Shown here in pieces: positions 18,260-25,828 of a stretch of 64,000 bases of DNA; within the stretch, counting starts at the first letter, position 1; each line of letters begins with the position of its first letter. The notes under the pieces are model-generated. The model saw only the letters and a program-made list of their open reading frames with translations. It was not told the origin of the DNA and did not search any database. This DNA is from Sphaerisporangium rubeum (lineage in GTDB: Bacteria; Actinomycetota; Actinomycetes; Streptosporangiales; Streptosporangiaceae). The position numbers and the translations under genes were made by a program. Where the stretch lies: positions 7,060,501 to 7,124,500 of the forward strand of contig NZ_JACHIU010000001.1 of NCBI RefSeq assembly GCF_014207705.1, written 5' to 3'.

Positions 18260-18277
18260 TTACTTACCTGTGAGTAA
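18260..18277. promoter_or_regulatory. Near-perfect 18-bp palindrome (TetR-type operator candidate)
   Basis: TTACTTACCTGTGAGTAA: arms TTACTYAC and GTRAGTAA around a 2-bp centre. It lies between the divergent GDSL hydrolase and FhuF-like genes. The sequence has the form of operators bound by TetR-family repressors. No such repressor gene is adjacent. Confidence 0.6.
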
Positions 18278-18336
18278 CAAAGCTGCTCTCAGGAACCCGG
18301 CGGAGCCACGCGAGCCGTCCCAGGCATCATGGAGAC

Positions 18337-19113
18337 GTGACCGCATCCGACGACCACGCGCGAACCGCGCGGAGCGAGGAGATCGCCGAGGCGCTGGCCG
18401 AGGTGTCGGGGTTCGGGCCGTACTTCGCCGTCACCACGGAGGACGAACCGGGTCCCGGGTGGCGGCCTCTCGACGGACTGGCCGCCGACGAGGCGGGACT
18501 GCGGGAATGGATCGCGGGGTACGGACGGCGGCTCGGCACGGGTGAGAGCCGGGTGGCGGGATCGATCCTGTACCAGGGGCTCGCCGCGCGCCTGTGGTCC
18601 CCTGTCGTCGGGACGGCCGTCGCGTACGGCCTGGTGCCGGTCGCCTCGGGGTTGCGATGGCGACCGGCCGCCACGGGGCCGCTTCCGCTGTGGTCGCCGC
18701 CTTCGGCGCGGTGGCGGCAGGAGGCGCCGGCCGGGCTCGCGGCGGCGGTGTACCGCGCGGTGATGGCCGACGTGCTCACGCCGCTGGCCGAGACCGTCGG
18801 ACGGCTCACCAGGGTCGCTCCGGGCCTGCTGCGCGGCAACGCGTCGGCGGCGCTCGCCGGCGTGCTCAAGACCGTGCCGTCCGCACTGGCGGGCCGCGCG
18901 AGCGCGCTGGTCGCGGACGTGATCGCGCTCGGGGAGCTGCACGGCACCGGTGAGGTCGCCGAGCCGGCGCCTGGCGCGTACTTCTTCGTCAGGCGAAGCT
19001 GCTGCCTGTACTACCGGGTCCCCGGCGGGGGGCTGTGCGAGGACTGCGTGCTGCTGCCGCAGGAGCGACGCGAGCTCATCTGGGGCCGCGCCACGAGGAG
19101 GACGACGCGATGA
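18337..19113 (+). CDS. FhuF-like ferric reductase with C-terminal 2Fe-2S site
   Basis: 258 residues. The C-terminus has the FhuF cysteine motif: CC, about ten residues, then CEDC (in CCLYYRVPGGGLCEDC), which binds a 2Fe-2S cluster and reduces iron taken from ferric siderophores in the cytoplasm. The rest is helical and Ala-rich. GTG at 18337 is the start. The stop overlaps the next gene's ATG (ATGA), coupling it to a metal-receptor-like protein. Confidence 0.85.
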   Translation: MTASDDHARTARSEEIAEALAEVSGFGPYFAVTTEDEPGPGWRPLDGLAADEAGLREWIAGYGRRLGTGESRVAGSILYQGLAARLWSPVVGTAVAYGLVPVASGLRWRPAATGPLPLWSPPSARWRQEAPAGLAAAVYRAVMADVLTPLAETVGRLTRVAPGLLRGNASAALAGVLKTVPSALAGRASALVADVIALGELHGTGEVAEPAPGAYFFVRRSCCLYYRVPGGGLCEDCVLLPQERRELIWGRATRRTTR

Positions 19114-20021
19114 CGGCCGTACGTGACGACCTCGGGCTGCCTGTGGAGCTGCCGCGTGAGGTACGGCGGGTCGTGTCGCTGGTGCCGTCGCTGACGGAGT
19201 CGGTGGCGGCCACCGCGCCTGAGCTGCTCGTGGGGGTCACCGACTGGTGTTCACACCCCGCCGGTCTCGACGTGCCACGGGTGCGCGGCACCAAGAACCC
19301 GGATCTCGCGGCCGTCACGGCGCTGCGGCCCGACCTGGTGCTCGCCAACGAGGAGGAGAACCGCGTGCCGGACCTCGACGCGCTACGGGCCGCGGGGGTG
19401 CCGGTCTGGGTCACGGTCGTCCGTACCGTCGACGGCGCGATCGCCTCGCTGCGCCGCATGATCGGCACGGCCCTGTCCCGTCCGGACCCGGCGTGGCTGA
19501 CGGCCGCCGCGCGAGCCTGGGCCGAGCCCTCTCCGGCCGCGGAAGGTCAAGCGGCCGTGGAAGGTCGCGGGGATGGGGAAGGTCGCGTGGTCGCGAAAGA
19601 TCGCGGGATCTCGGAAGATCGCGGGATCTCGGAAGATCGCGGGATCTCGGAAGGTCGCGGGATCTCGGAAGGTCGCGTGGTCGCGGAACGTCGCGCGGTC
19701 GTCCCCGTGTGGCGCAAGCCGTGGATGGTCGCGGGCCGTGACACCTTCGCCGGTGACGTGCTGCTGCGCCTCGGCGTGCGCAACATCTACGCCGGTCATC
19801 CGGAGCGTTACCCGAAGATCGCTTTGGCTGAACTGCTGGCGTCCGCTCCGGATCTGGTCGTGCTACCTGACGAGCCGTACCGGTTCACCCGTGACGACGG
19901 TCCCGGTTTCTTCCCCGGCGTCCCCGCCGCACTGGTCAGCGGCCGGTATCTGACCTGGTACGGCCCGTCCCTGGCCGAGGCCCCCGCCGTGCTGTCGGAG
20001 GCGCTGCGCCTGGCGCGCTGA
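19110..20021 (+). CDS. Helical-backbone metal-receptor-like protein with repeat insertion
   Basis: 303 residues. It matches the TroA/BtuF-type fold: VVSLVPSLTESVAA at the N-terminus, GVTDWCSHP, NPDLAAVTALRPDLVLANEEENR, and a second lobe beginning PVWRKPWMVAGRDTFAGDVL. It has no signal peptide or lipobox, so it is probably cytoplasmic, unlike classical ABC binding proteins. No ABC permease is adjacent. The linker between the lobes (about residues 145-197) is a hydrophilic six-residue repeat of the Asp/Glu-Arg-Gly-Ile-Ser-Glu type. ATG at 19110 overlaps the FhuF stop. Confidence 0.8.
   Translation: MTAVRDDLGLPVELPREVRRVVSLVPSLTESVAATAPELLVGVTDWCSHPAGLDVPRVRGTKNPDLAAVTALRPDLVLANEEENRVPDLDALRAAGVPVWVTVVRTVDGAIASLRRMIGTALSRPDPAWLTAAARAWAEPSPAAEGQAAVEGRGDGEGRVVAKDRGISEDRGISEDRGISEGRGISEGRVVAERRAVVPVWRKPWMVAGRDTFAGDVLLRLGVRNIYAGHPERYPKIALAELLASAPDLVVLPDEPYRFTRDDGPGFFPGVPAALVSGRYLTWYGPSLAEAPAVLSEALRLAR
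19541..19702 (+). repeat. Nine-copy 18-bp in-frame minisatellite
   Basis: Nine consecutive 18-bp units with starts at 19541, 19559, 19577 and so on to 19685. The commonest form is GGAAGATCGCGGGATCTC. Central units are identical or differ by one base; outer units diverge. Each unit adds six residues to the inter-lobe linker. Confidence 0.95.
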
Positions 20022-20068
20022 CCTGTCACGTTCTGTCATCATGGTCATTTTCGTTCTACCCTGAATCG

Positions 20069-20782
20069 ATGACGGCCGCGTACGGGCTGATGAACGGGCA
20101 GGTCTGGGCTCAGCTCGCCTGCCTGGGCCTGGCGTTCCTGCTGTCGGCGGCCATCGGGCTGGAACGTGAGATCCGGCAGAAGTCGGCGGGGCTGCGCACG
20201 CACACGCTGGTGGGGTTCGCGTCCGCGCTCTTCATGATCGTGTCGAAGTACGGCTTCTACGACGTGCTCGGCGAGCACATCACCCTGGACCCGTCCCGGG
20301 TCGCGGCCCAGGTCGTGTCCGGCATCGGTTTCCTCGGCGCCGGGCTGATCTTCGTACGGCGGGACGCCGTGAAGGGGCTCACCACGGCCGCGGCGGTGTG
20401 GCTGACCGCGGCGGTCGGCATGGCGGCCGGCGCGGGCCTGTGGCTGCCGGCCGTGGCCGTGACCGTGGGGCACTTCGTCGCGATGACGCTGCTCACGCCG
20501 CTCGCGGACCGCCTGCCGCGCTCCAAGTACGCGCCTTCGCATCTGCGGCTCATCTACGTGGACCGGCCCGGTGCGCTGCGTGAAGTGCTTGAGGAGTGCA
20601 CGCGCCGGGGGTTCACCGTGGCCGAGCTGGAGGCGGAACATCCCGCGCACCGGCAGCGCGCGCTCAGCATCTTCCTGCGCATGACCGTGCGGGGTGGCGG
20701 AAAGGTCACCGAGCTGGTCACCGCGTTGTCGGGGCTGGACAGCGTGCTGAACGTCGTGGCCGAGGACGAGCACCTGTCGTGA
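20069..20782 (+). CDS. MgtC/SapB family membrane protein
   Basis: 237 residues. The N-terminal half has four to five membrane helices with family motifs AAIGLEREIRQKSAGLRTHTLVG, GIGFLGAGLIF and GLTTAAAVWLTAAVGMAAG. The C-terminal half is a soluble ACT-like domain. MgtC proteins help growth at low magnesium and modulate membrane ATPase. The first ATG is used. There is no magnesium riboswitch that I can recognise in the 47-bp gap upstream. Confidence 0.92.
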   Translation: MTAAYGLMNGQVWAQLACLGLAFLLSAAIGLEREIRQKSAGLRTHTLVGFASALFMIVSKYGFYDVLGEHITLDPSRVAAQVVSGIGFLGAGLIFVRRDAVKGLTTAAAVWLTAAVGMAAGAGLWLPAVAVTVGHFVAMTLLTPLADRLPRSKYAPSHLRLIYVDRPGALREVLEECTRRGFTVAELEAEHPAHRQRALSIFLRMTVRGGGKVTELVTALSGLDSVLNVVAEDEHLS

Positions 20783-20835
20783 GCCTTGGGGAGACCGGCG
20801 GTTTCCCGTGGGGAATGCCAGGGCAGTATGCGGCA

Positions 20836-21348
20836 ATGATCCGCGATGCTATGCAAGGAGCCCTCAGTGGAGTGCTCGCCACGGCCGTGATGAGCGCCGC
20901 GATGGTCGCGGGTGAACGTGCGGGCCTGATGAAAGGCGGCCAGCCGCCGAGGCGCATCGTCCGCGCCGTCCTGCCGGGCCACGACCGCCGGCCGAAGGCA
21001 GGCGAGGGCCTGCTCGGCGCGGTCGCGCACGTCGGCTTCGGCGCCACGGCCGGTGCGCTGTTCAGCCTGCTGGCCGACCGGCGGCACGCGCGCCTGCCGA
21101 CCGGTGTCGTGTACGGCCTGGCGATCTGGGGGGTCAGCTACCAGGGCTGGGTGCCGAAGCTCGGTGTCGTGCCGCCGATCCACCGCGACAGGCCGGAGCG
21201 GCAGGCCGTGATGGCCGCCGCGCACGTGGTGTACGGCGCCACGCTGGTCGCGGGCCTGAACCGCCTGCGTGCCGGCACGCTCCCCACGGCCCCCGAGCCG
21301 GAGGAGGAGCCCGCGATCCCGGCCGGGGAGACCCTGACCGCGCATTGA
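20836..21348 (+). CDS. Small membrane protein, DUF1440/DUF6789-like
   Basis: 170 residues with about four membrane helices: near GALSGVLATAVMSAAM, then AVAHVGFGATAGALFSLLA, VYGLAIWGVSY and AAHVVYGATLVAG. The charged C-terminus is rich in Pro and Glu. The pattern fits uncharacterised inner-membrane families of this type. ATG at 20836 was chosen because the hydrophobic domain starts right after it; the longer frame overlaps mgtC. The function is unknown. Confidence 0.75.
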   Translation: MIRDAMQGALSGVLATAVMSAAMVAGERAGLMKGGQPPRRIVRAVLPGHDRRPKAGEGLLGAVAHVGFGATAGALFSLLADRRHARLPTGVVYGLAIWGVSYQGWVPKLGVVPPIHRDRPERQAVMAAAHVVYGATLVAGLNRLRAGTLPTAPEPEEEPAIPAGETLTAH

Positions 21349-21473
21349 GCCGAGCCGCGTCCCGTTCTCAGGTGCAGGACCCCAGGCGTCCCGTTCTCAG
21401 GTCGTGGTCGAGCGGTCCCCGAGCGGCGTCCCTTTCTCGGATCCTGGTCGGGTGATCCCCGAGCAGAGGCGGG

Positions 21474-21731
21474 TCAGACCTGCTCAAGCCGCTCACGGAG
21501 CGTTTCCCTGCGGGCTTCCAGGGTCCCCACGATCCCTTCCTGCTCCTCGGCCATGGTGATCAGCGCGGCCATCTCCACCGCGTCGGTCGGCGCGTCGGAG
21601 CGGTCGCCGATGCGTTCGCGCAGCTCTCTGGCCGACTCCCGGAGCCGTTCCAGGTCCTCGTCGACCTCGCGCAGCTTCTCGCGCAGTTCGTCCTCACTGT
21701 AGGTGGCGTTCGTCCCGGTTTCCCCGGCCAT
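21474..21731 (-). CDS. Small coiled-coil protein
   Basis: 85 residues. Almost the whole chain is predicted heptad-type helix rich in Glu, Arg and Leu (DLERLRESARELRERIGD and a second helix ending RRETLRERLEQV). ATG at 21731 follows a very strong GAGGAGGGGAGA. The upstream in-frame start would add 13 basic residues without a binding site. The function is unknown; a structural or scaffold role is possible. Confidence 0.75.
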   Translation of the reverse strand: MAGETGTNATYSEDELREKLREVDEDLERLRESARELRERIGDRSDAPTDAVEMAALITMAEEQEGIVGTLEARRETLRERLEQV

Positions 21732-21897
21732 CGGCTCTCCCCTCCTCGCGATCGATCCCCTACGGCGCACATACCCCCTTACCGGGGACTAACCCTGGGT
21801 TCACCGGTCACTGAGCCAGAAAGAGCGTCGTTAAAAGCCGATATGTAGGGATAAGGAACCGCTATCGTGCTGGCGAACGATGAACCTAGGAGTGGCA

Positions 21898-22107
21898 ATG
21901 AGCGAGTACGCGGTGACCTTCGATCTGATCGACGCCGACAAGGACGGGCTCATCTCCGCCGAGGAACTGCTGCGTCTGATGGAGGTGCTCGGCCAGCCGG
22001 TCACCGCCGAGGCCGCCGAGGCCGCGGTGGAACGGCTCGACATGGACGGGGACGGTCTGATCTCGCTCGACGAGTTCTCCCGCTACCTGAGCGCCACCGG
22101 CGCCTGA
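21898..22107 (+). CDS. Two-EF-hand calcium-binding protein
   Basis: 69 residues with two canonical EF-hand loops, DADKDGLISAEE and DMDGDGLISLDE, each with the acidic residues at positions 1, 3, 5 and 12. This is the calerythrin/calmodulin-like small-protein class of actinobacteria. ATG at 21898 has AGGAG 5 nt upstream. A strong terminator follows. It is probably a calcium buffer or sensor; the partner is unknown. Confidence 0.92.
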   Translation: MSEYAVTFDLIDADKDGLISAEELLRLMEVLGQPVTAEAAEAAVERLDMDGDGLISLDEFSRYLSATGA

Positions 22108-22125
22108 GGTTCCCCCTTGATATGA

Positions 22126-22156
22126 CGAACCCGCCCGGCACCGCCGGGCGGGTTCG
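22126..22156. terminator. Bidirectional hairpin terminator
   Basis: Perfect 14-bp inverted repeat, CGAACCCGCCCGGC, 3-nt loop, then its complement, between the convergent EF-hand gene and the secreted-protein gene at 22168. Confidence 0.8.
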
Positions 22157-22167
22157 CCGCGTCCTGG

Positions 22168-23448
22168 TCAGCCGGTGACGTAGATCTGGCTGAACACCTC
22201 GGACAGCTTCTCCACGTCCTGCGTGACACCGACCGCGGGGGCCGCCGGGTCGAAGATCGTGGACAACCGCCGCTGCAGCGGCTCCAGCTTGTCGAGCTGC
22301 TGCCACGCCGGGGTCGCGGCCAGCTTCGCGCCGAGCACGCTGTACGTGCCACCCTTGCCGTCCTGCCAGCGGGTCCACAGGTTGACGGTGGCCGCGCCGT
22401 CCTTCAGCGGCGACGCGACCCGGTCCTGCGCGACCGCCGCGGCCTGCTCGGCGGTCAGCGGAGCGTCGGCCTTGCCGGCGAGGCTCGCGTCCTCGGCGCC
22501 GATCATCGCCAGCGTGTCCCACGCCAGCGCCTTGACCTTGGTCCACTGGTTGCGCTGCGCCTCGGCCAGCCCGATCTTCCAGTCGGCGTACGACCCGCCG
22601 AGCAGCCCGCTGTCCAGCACGAGCTGGTCCACCGACCCGGAGGTCAGCAGCGGCTCGATGTTCTCGGCGGTGAGCAGCGGGAACCGCTTCTTCATCTCCG
22701 CCGAGCACAGCTCGTTGGCGCCGCAGCCGAACTCCGGCACCACGGTGTGCACGCCGAGCTTCTTGCCAGGCGCCACCTGGTGCAGCGCCGCGGCGGCGGC
22801 CGTCACGAACGACCGCATCTCCTCAGGCGTCTTCACCGCGCCGTTGTACCCGAGCTGCGAGCTGAACCGGATGCCGACCACTCCGGGCTGCGCCGCGAGG
22901 GCCCCGACCCGCTTGGCGGCGGCGGCCAGTGCCGCGCTCCCCGCCGCGTAGTCGTCCACCAGCTCGGTGTCCACCCACACCCGCATGCCCTTGGCCGTCG
23001 CCGCGGCGATCGCCTGACCGGCGGCCGTACGCGCGGCGGCGGCGACCTCCTCCGGCGTCACCGAGCACGTCTCCCCGGCGGTCGGACAGGCCGGCGGCGT
23101 GTCGTCCTCGACGTACCCCTCAGGCGCGGGGTCGCCTTCGTCGTGCGCCTGGCCGTCACCCTCGCCTTCGGCGCTGCACGTCTCGACGGTGCAGTCGATC
23201 CACCCGACCGGGTACTCGGTGGCCTCCTTGAGCTTGGCCCCGTCGTCCTTGGCCCAGAACCGCACGATGTCGAGCGCTTCCTTCGGGGTCGGCGCCATCC
23301 AGAAGCACTGCGGGTCGGTCTCCTTGGCCCCGTTGGTGACGTTCTTGCAGTCACCGTCGCCGTCGTCGGAGAACGCCGTAGCGGCCGGCACACCCACCGC
23401 GAGCACGGTGAGTGCGGCACCCATGGCGAAGGCTCTCCTGATGCGCAT
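22168..23448 (-). CDS. Secreted protein with barrel-like repeats, unknown function
   Basis: 426 residues. A Sec signal peptide (MRIRRAFAM, hydrophobic core, ATAFSDD) is followed by a Cys- and acid-rich N-terminal region (DGDGDCKN, CPTAGETCS). After it comes an alternating beta/alpha pattern with strand-like segments GMRVWVDTELV, PGVVGIRFSSQLGYNG and KKLGVHTVVPEFGCGANELC, suggesting a TIM-barrel-like glycosidase relative. No catalytic pair can be named. ATG at 23448 has AGGAG 7 nt upstream. Confidence 0.75.
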   Translation of the reverse strand: MRIRRAFAMGAALTVLAVGVPAATAFSDDGDGDCKNVTNGAKETDPQCFWMAPTPKEALDIVRFWAKDDGAKLKEATEYPVGWIDCTVETCSAEGEGDGQAHDEGDPAPEGYVEDDTPPACPTAGETCSVTPEEVAAAARTAAGQAIAAATAKGMRVWVDTELVDDYAAGSAALAAAAKRVGALAAQPGVVGIRFSSQLGYNGAVKTPEEMRSFVTAAAAALHQVAPGKKLGVHTVVPEFGCGANELCSAEMKKRFPLLTAENIEPLLTSGSVDQLVLDSGLLGGSYADWKIGLAEAQRNQWTKVKALAWDTLAMIGAEDASLAGKADAPLTAEQAAAVAQDRVASPLKDGAATVNLWTRWQDGKGGTYSVLGAKLAATPAWQQLDKLEPLQRRLSTIFDPAAPAVGVTQDVEKLSEVFSQIYVTG

Positions 23449-23845
23449 CAAGCGTCTCCTCGTACGGCAGTGTCGTGATTAAGCAGTGATCGTCCGAATC
23501 GAGCGTAACGACTGTATCGGCCGTTTCTTTACTCGGCCAGAGACTCACAGGGATTCCTCACCGACACGGCCCGCCGAGTTCACCCACCACACCACTCACA
23601 AGTGAGCCCCGAACCGTGCGTCAACGAGGCACACCACCACTCAGACACACCTGACATGAGCGCCACACCACCACACCGGCCACCATGAATCCCCGTGCAC
23701 GTAGCGCGGTGACGCGACCCTTCATGCAGCACCGCCGCTCTCACGCCACTCGTCCGTGCACGCCGCACACAACCGGACCCGCACCACTCGACCGTGCACG
23801 CCGCGCGCAGCCGGTCCCGCACCACTCAACCGTGCACGGCGTCAC
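23449..23845. other. 397-bp gene-free stretch with 38-bp repeats
   Basis: No credible gene. It should hold the promoter of the secreted-protein gene (23448, minus) and the 3' flank of the IclR gene. Three copies of a 38-bp unit beginning CCGTGCACG start at 23754, 23792 and 23830 (the last is partial). Earlier bases are rich in CAC triplets. Confidence 0.6.
23754..23840. repeat. 38-bp tandem repeat
   Basis: Units start at 23754, 23792 and 23830, an exact 38-bp spacing. The first two are alike over nearly the whole length; the third is truncated at the end of the IclR gene. Confidence 0.8.
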
Positions 23846-24496
23846 TCAGACGAGCGCCGCGCCGATCTCCGCCGCCACAGCCACCACACGCGGACCGACA
23901 GCGGCGGCGTCGAGCGCGCCGAACGTCACGATCCCCACCGACGCCTCCAGCCACGGCACCCCGGTCAACGGAGCCGCGACCCCCCGGGCCCCTTCCTGAA
24001 GTTGTCCCTCCGTCACCGTGTACCCCCCGTCGTACGCCGCGTCCCGCGCCGCCAGGATCGCCACTCCTGCGGCTCCCCGCGACAACGAATGCCGGGCCCC
24101 TTCCCGATAGGCCACATGCATGTCCGTCCAACTCGGCTCGACGACGGCGATGGCGAGCCCTTCGTCCCCCTCCGCCACCGTCAGATGCGCCGTGGCCCCC
24201 GCCTCCTCGGCCAGCCGCCGCAACGCCGGCAACGCCGCCGCACGCAACAACGGCTGCACGGCCCGCGCCAGCGCCAACACCCCGAACCCGAGATGCACCC
24301 TCCCCTCGGCATCCCGCCGCGCGAACCCCTCGTTCTGCAAGGTGGTGAGCAGCCGATACACCACCGGCCGGCTCAACCCCAGCTCCAACGCCAACTCGGT
24401 AGGCGTACGAGCCCGATGACCATCGGCGAGCAGCCGCAACAACCGCAACCCCCGCTCCAACGTCTGCGCCGACTCCGGCCCCCCCTTGTGATCCAC
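23846..24496 (-). CDS. IclR-family regulator, probably of homogentisate catabolism
   Basis: 216 residues from GTG 24496 (a longer frame reaches 24532). The N-terminal winged helix contains TPTELALELGLSRPVVYRLL and a wing near RRDAEGRVHLG. The C-terminal GAF-like effector domain contains GATAHLTVAEGDEGL and SRGAAGVAILA. A CATAAT lies 7-8 nt before GTG, so it may be leaderless. It is divergent from the homogentisate dioxygenase gene, whose promoter has a perfect palindrome. HmgR-type control is the inference. Confidence 0.85.
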   Translation of the reverse strand: MDHKGGPESAQTLERGLRLLRLLADGHRARTPTELALELGLSRPVVYRLLTTLQNEGFARRDAEGRVHLGFGVLALARAVQPLLRAAALPALRRLAEEAGATAHLTVAEGDEGLAIAVVEPSWTDMHVAYREGARHSLSRGAAGVAILAARDAAYDGGYTVTEGQLQEGARGVAAPLTGVPWLEASVGIVTFGALDAAAVGPRVVAVAAEIGAALV

Positions 24497-24581
24497 ATAT
24501 CCGATTATGCGCCGCCACCTGACCCCCACCACCCGCCGAACCCACGCTCAGCCGGCGGCCGAGGTCATGGCGGTGGCGAGG

Positions 24582-24633
24582 TTGACATCGTCTGATGGAT
24601 GGCGGATCGTACGTATAGAGGACAACGTTGTCC
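24582..24633 (+). promoter_or_regulatory. Promoter and operator of the homogentisate operon
   Basis: TTGACA at 24582-24587 is a consensus -35; a weak GATCGT sits 17 bp later. The perfect 14-bp palindrome GGACAACGTTGTCC spans 24620-24633, around or just after the expected start point, a repressor position. The adjacent IclR-family gene is the likely source of the binding protein. Confidence 0.6.
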
Positions 24634-24658
24634 GATATGCGTACGGAGGGAGTGGGCC

Positions 24659-25828
24659 GTGCCGTACTACCGCAGTGTGGGTGAGGTGCCTCGGAAGCGG
24701 CATGTGCAGTTCCGGAAGCCTGATGGGGGGCTGTACGCGGAGGAGTTGATGGGGGAGGAAGGGTTCTCCTCGGACTCCTCCTTGCTCTATCACCGGTATC
24801 TGCCTACGGCGATCGTGAAGGCGGAGGCGGTCACCGAAGGAGCTCGGGTGGGGCTGTCGGCGAACATGCCGCTTTCTCCTCGGCATTTCCGGACTTCGCG
24901 GCTTCCCGTCGGGGGGGACATGGTCACCTCGCGGCAGCCGCTGGCGGGGAACGGGGATGTCCGCATGTCGTACGTGGGGGCCGATCGAGCGAGTGAGCTT
25001 TATCGGGACTCCAAGGGGGACGAGTGTGTCTACATCGCGTCGGGGTCGGCGCGGCTGGAGTCCACTTACGGGGTGCTGGAGGTCGGTGAGGGGGACTATG
25101 TCGTCGTTCCCACCGGGACGATTCATCGGTGGGTGCCTCAGGGGGCGGTCACGGGGCTGGTGATCGAGGCTTCGGGGCACATCCGGCCGCCTCGGAGGTA
25201 TCTGTCGCAGTACGGACAGTTCCTGGAGCATGCGCCGTACTGTGAGAGGGATCTGCGGGTGCCGTCGGAGCCGTGGCTGGTGGAGGACGGGGAGACGACG
25301 GTGCTGGTGCGGACCCGGGGTGGGTTGACCCGGCTGACCTACGCGCATCATCCGTTCGATGTGGTCGGGTGGGACGGGTGTCTGTATCCGTACGCCTTCA
25401 ACATCTCCGACTTCGAGCCGATCGTTAAGCGGACGCATGCGCCGCCGCCGGTGCATCAGACGTTCGAGGGGCCGGGGTTCGTGATCTGCTCGTTCTGTCC
25501 TCGGCCGCTGGACTTCCATCCTGAGGCGGTGCCGATTCCGTACAACCACCACAACGTGGACTCCGACGAGTTCATGTTCTACGTGGGTGGGGACTACACG
25601 GCGCGTAAGGGGTCGGGGATCGACGTCGGGTCGGTGTCGTTGCATCCGGCGGGGTTCACGCACGGACCGCAGCCGGGGGCCGTCGAGGCGGCGGTGGCGG
25701 CGGTGGAGAAGGGGCACACGGTCACCAGTGAGCTGGCGGTGATGGTGGACACCTTCCGGCCGTTGGATCTCGGGGACGCGGCGCTGGCCTGCGAGGATCC
25801 GGACTATGCGTGGACGTGGGCCCGATGA
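24659..25828 (+). CDS. hmgA: Homogentisate 1,2-dioxygenase
   Basis: 389 residues. A non-heme iron enzyme that opens the ring of homogentisate to maleylacetoacetate in tyrosine/phenylalanine breakdown. Landmarks are MPYYRSVGEVPRKRHVQFR at the N-terminus, GDYVVVPTGTIHRW, DVVGWDGCLYPYAFNI, the iron-site region YNHHNVDSDEFMFYV, and SLHPAGFTHGPQPG. GTG at 24659 has GGAGGG 8 nt upstream. The stop overlaps the next start (ATGA), coupling it to fumarylacetoacetase. There is no separate maleylacetoacetate isomerase in the window. Confidence 0.96.
   Translation: MPYYRSVGEVPRKRHVQFRKPDGGLYAEELMGEEGFSSDSSLLYHRYLPTAIVKAEAVTEGARVGLSANMPLSPRHFRTSRLPVGGDMVTSRQPLAGNGDVRMSYVGADRASELYRDSKGDECVYIASGSARLESTYGVLEVGEGDYVVVPTGTIHRWVPQGAVTGLVIEASGHIRPPRRYLSQYGQFLEHAPYCERDLRVPSEPWLVEDGETTVLVRTRGGLTRLTYAHHPFDVVGWDGCLYPYAFNISDFEPIVKRTHAPPPVHQTFEGPGFVICSFCPRPLDFHPEAVPIPYNHHNVDSDEFMFYVGGDYTARKGSGIDVGSVSLHPAGFTHGPQPGAVEAAVAAVEKGHTVTSELAVMVDTFRPLDLGDAALACEDPDYAWTWAR

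Noticed and set aside
19541-19702. CRISPR-like repeat array
   Set aside because: Units are contiguous, with no spacers, and are in frame within a protein gene.
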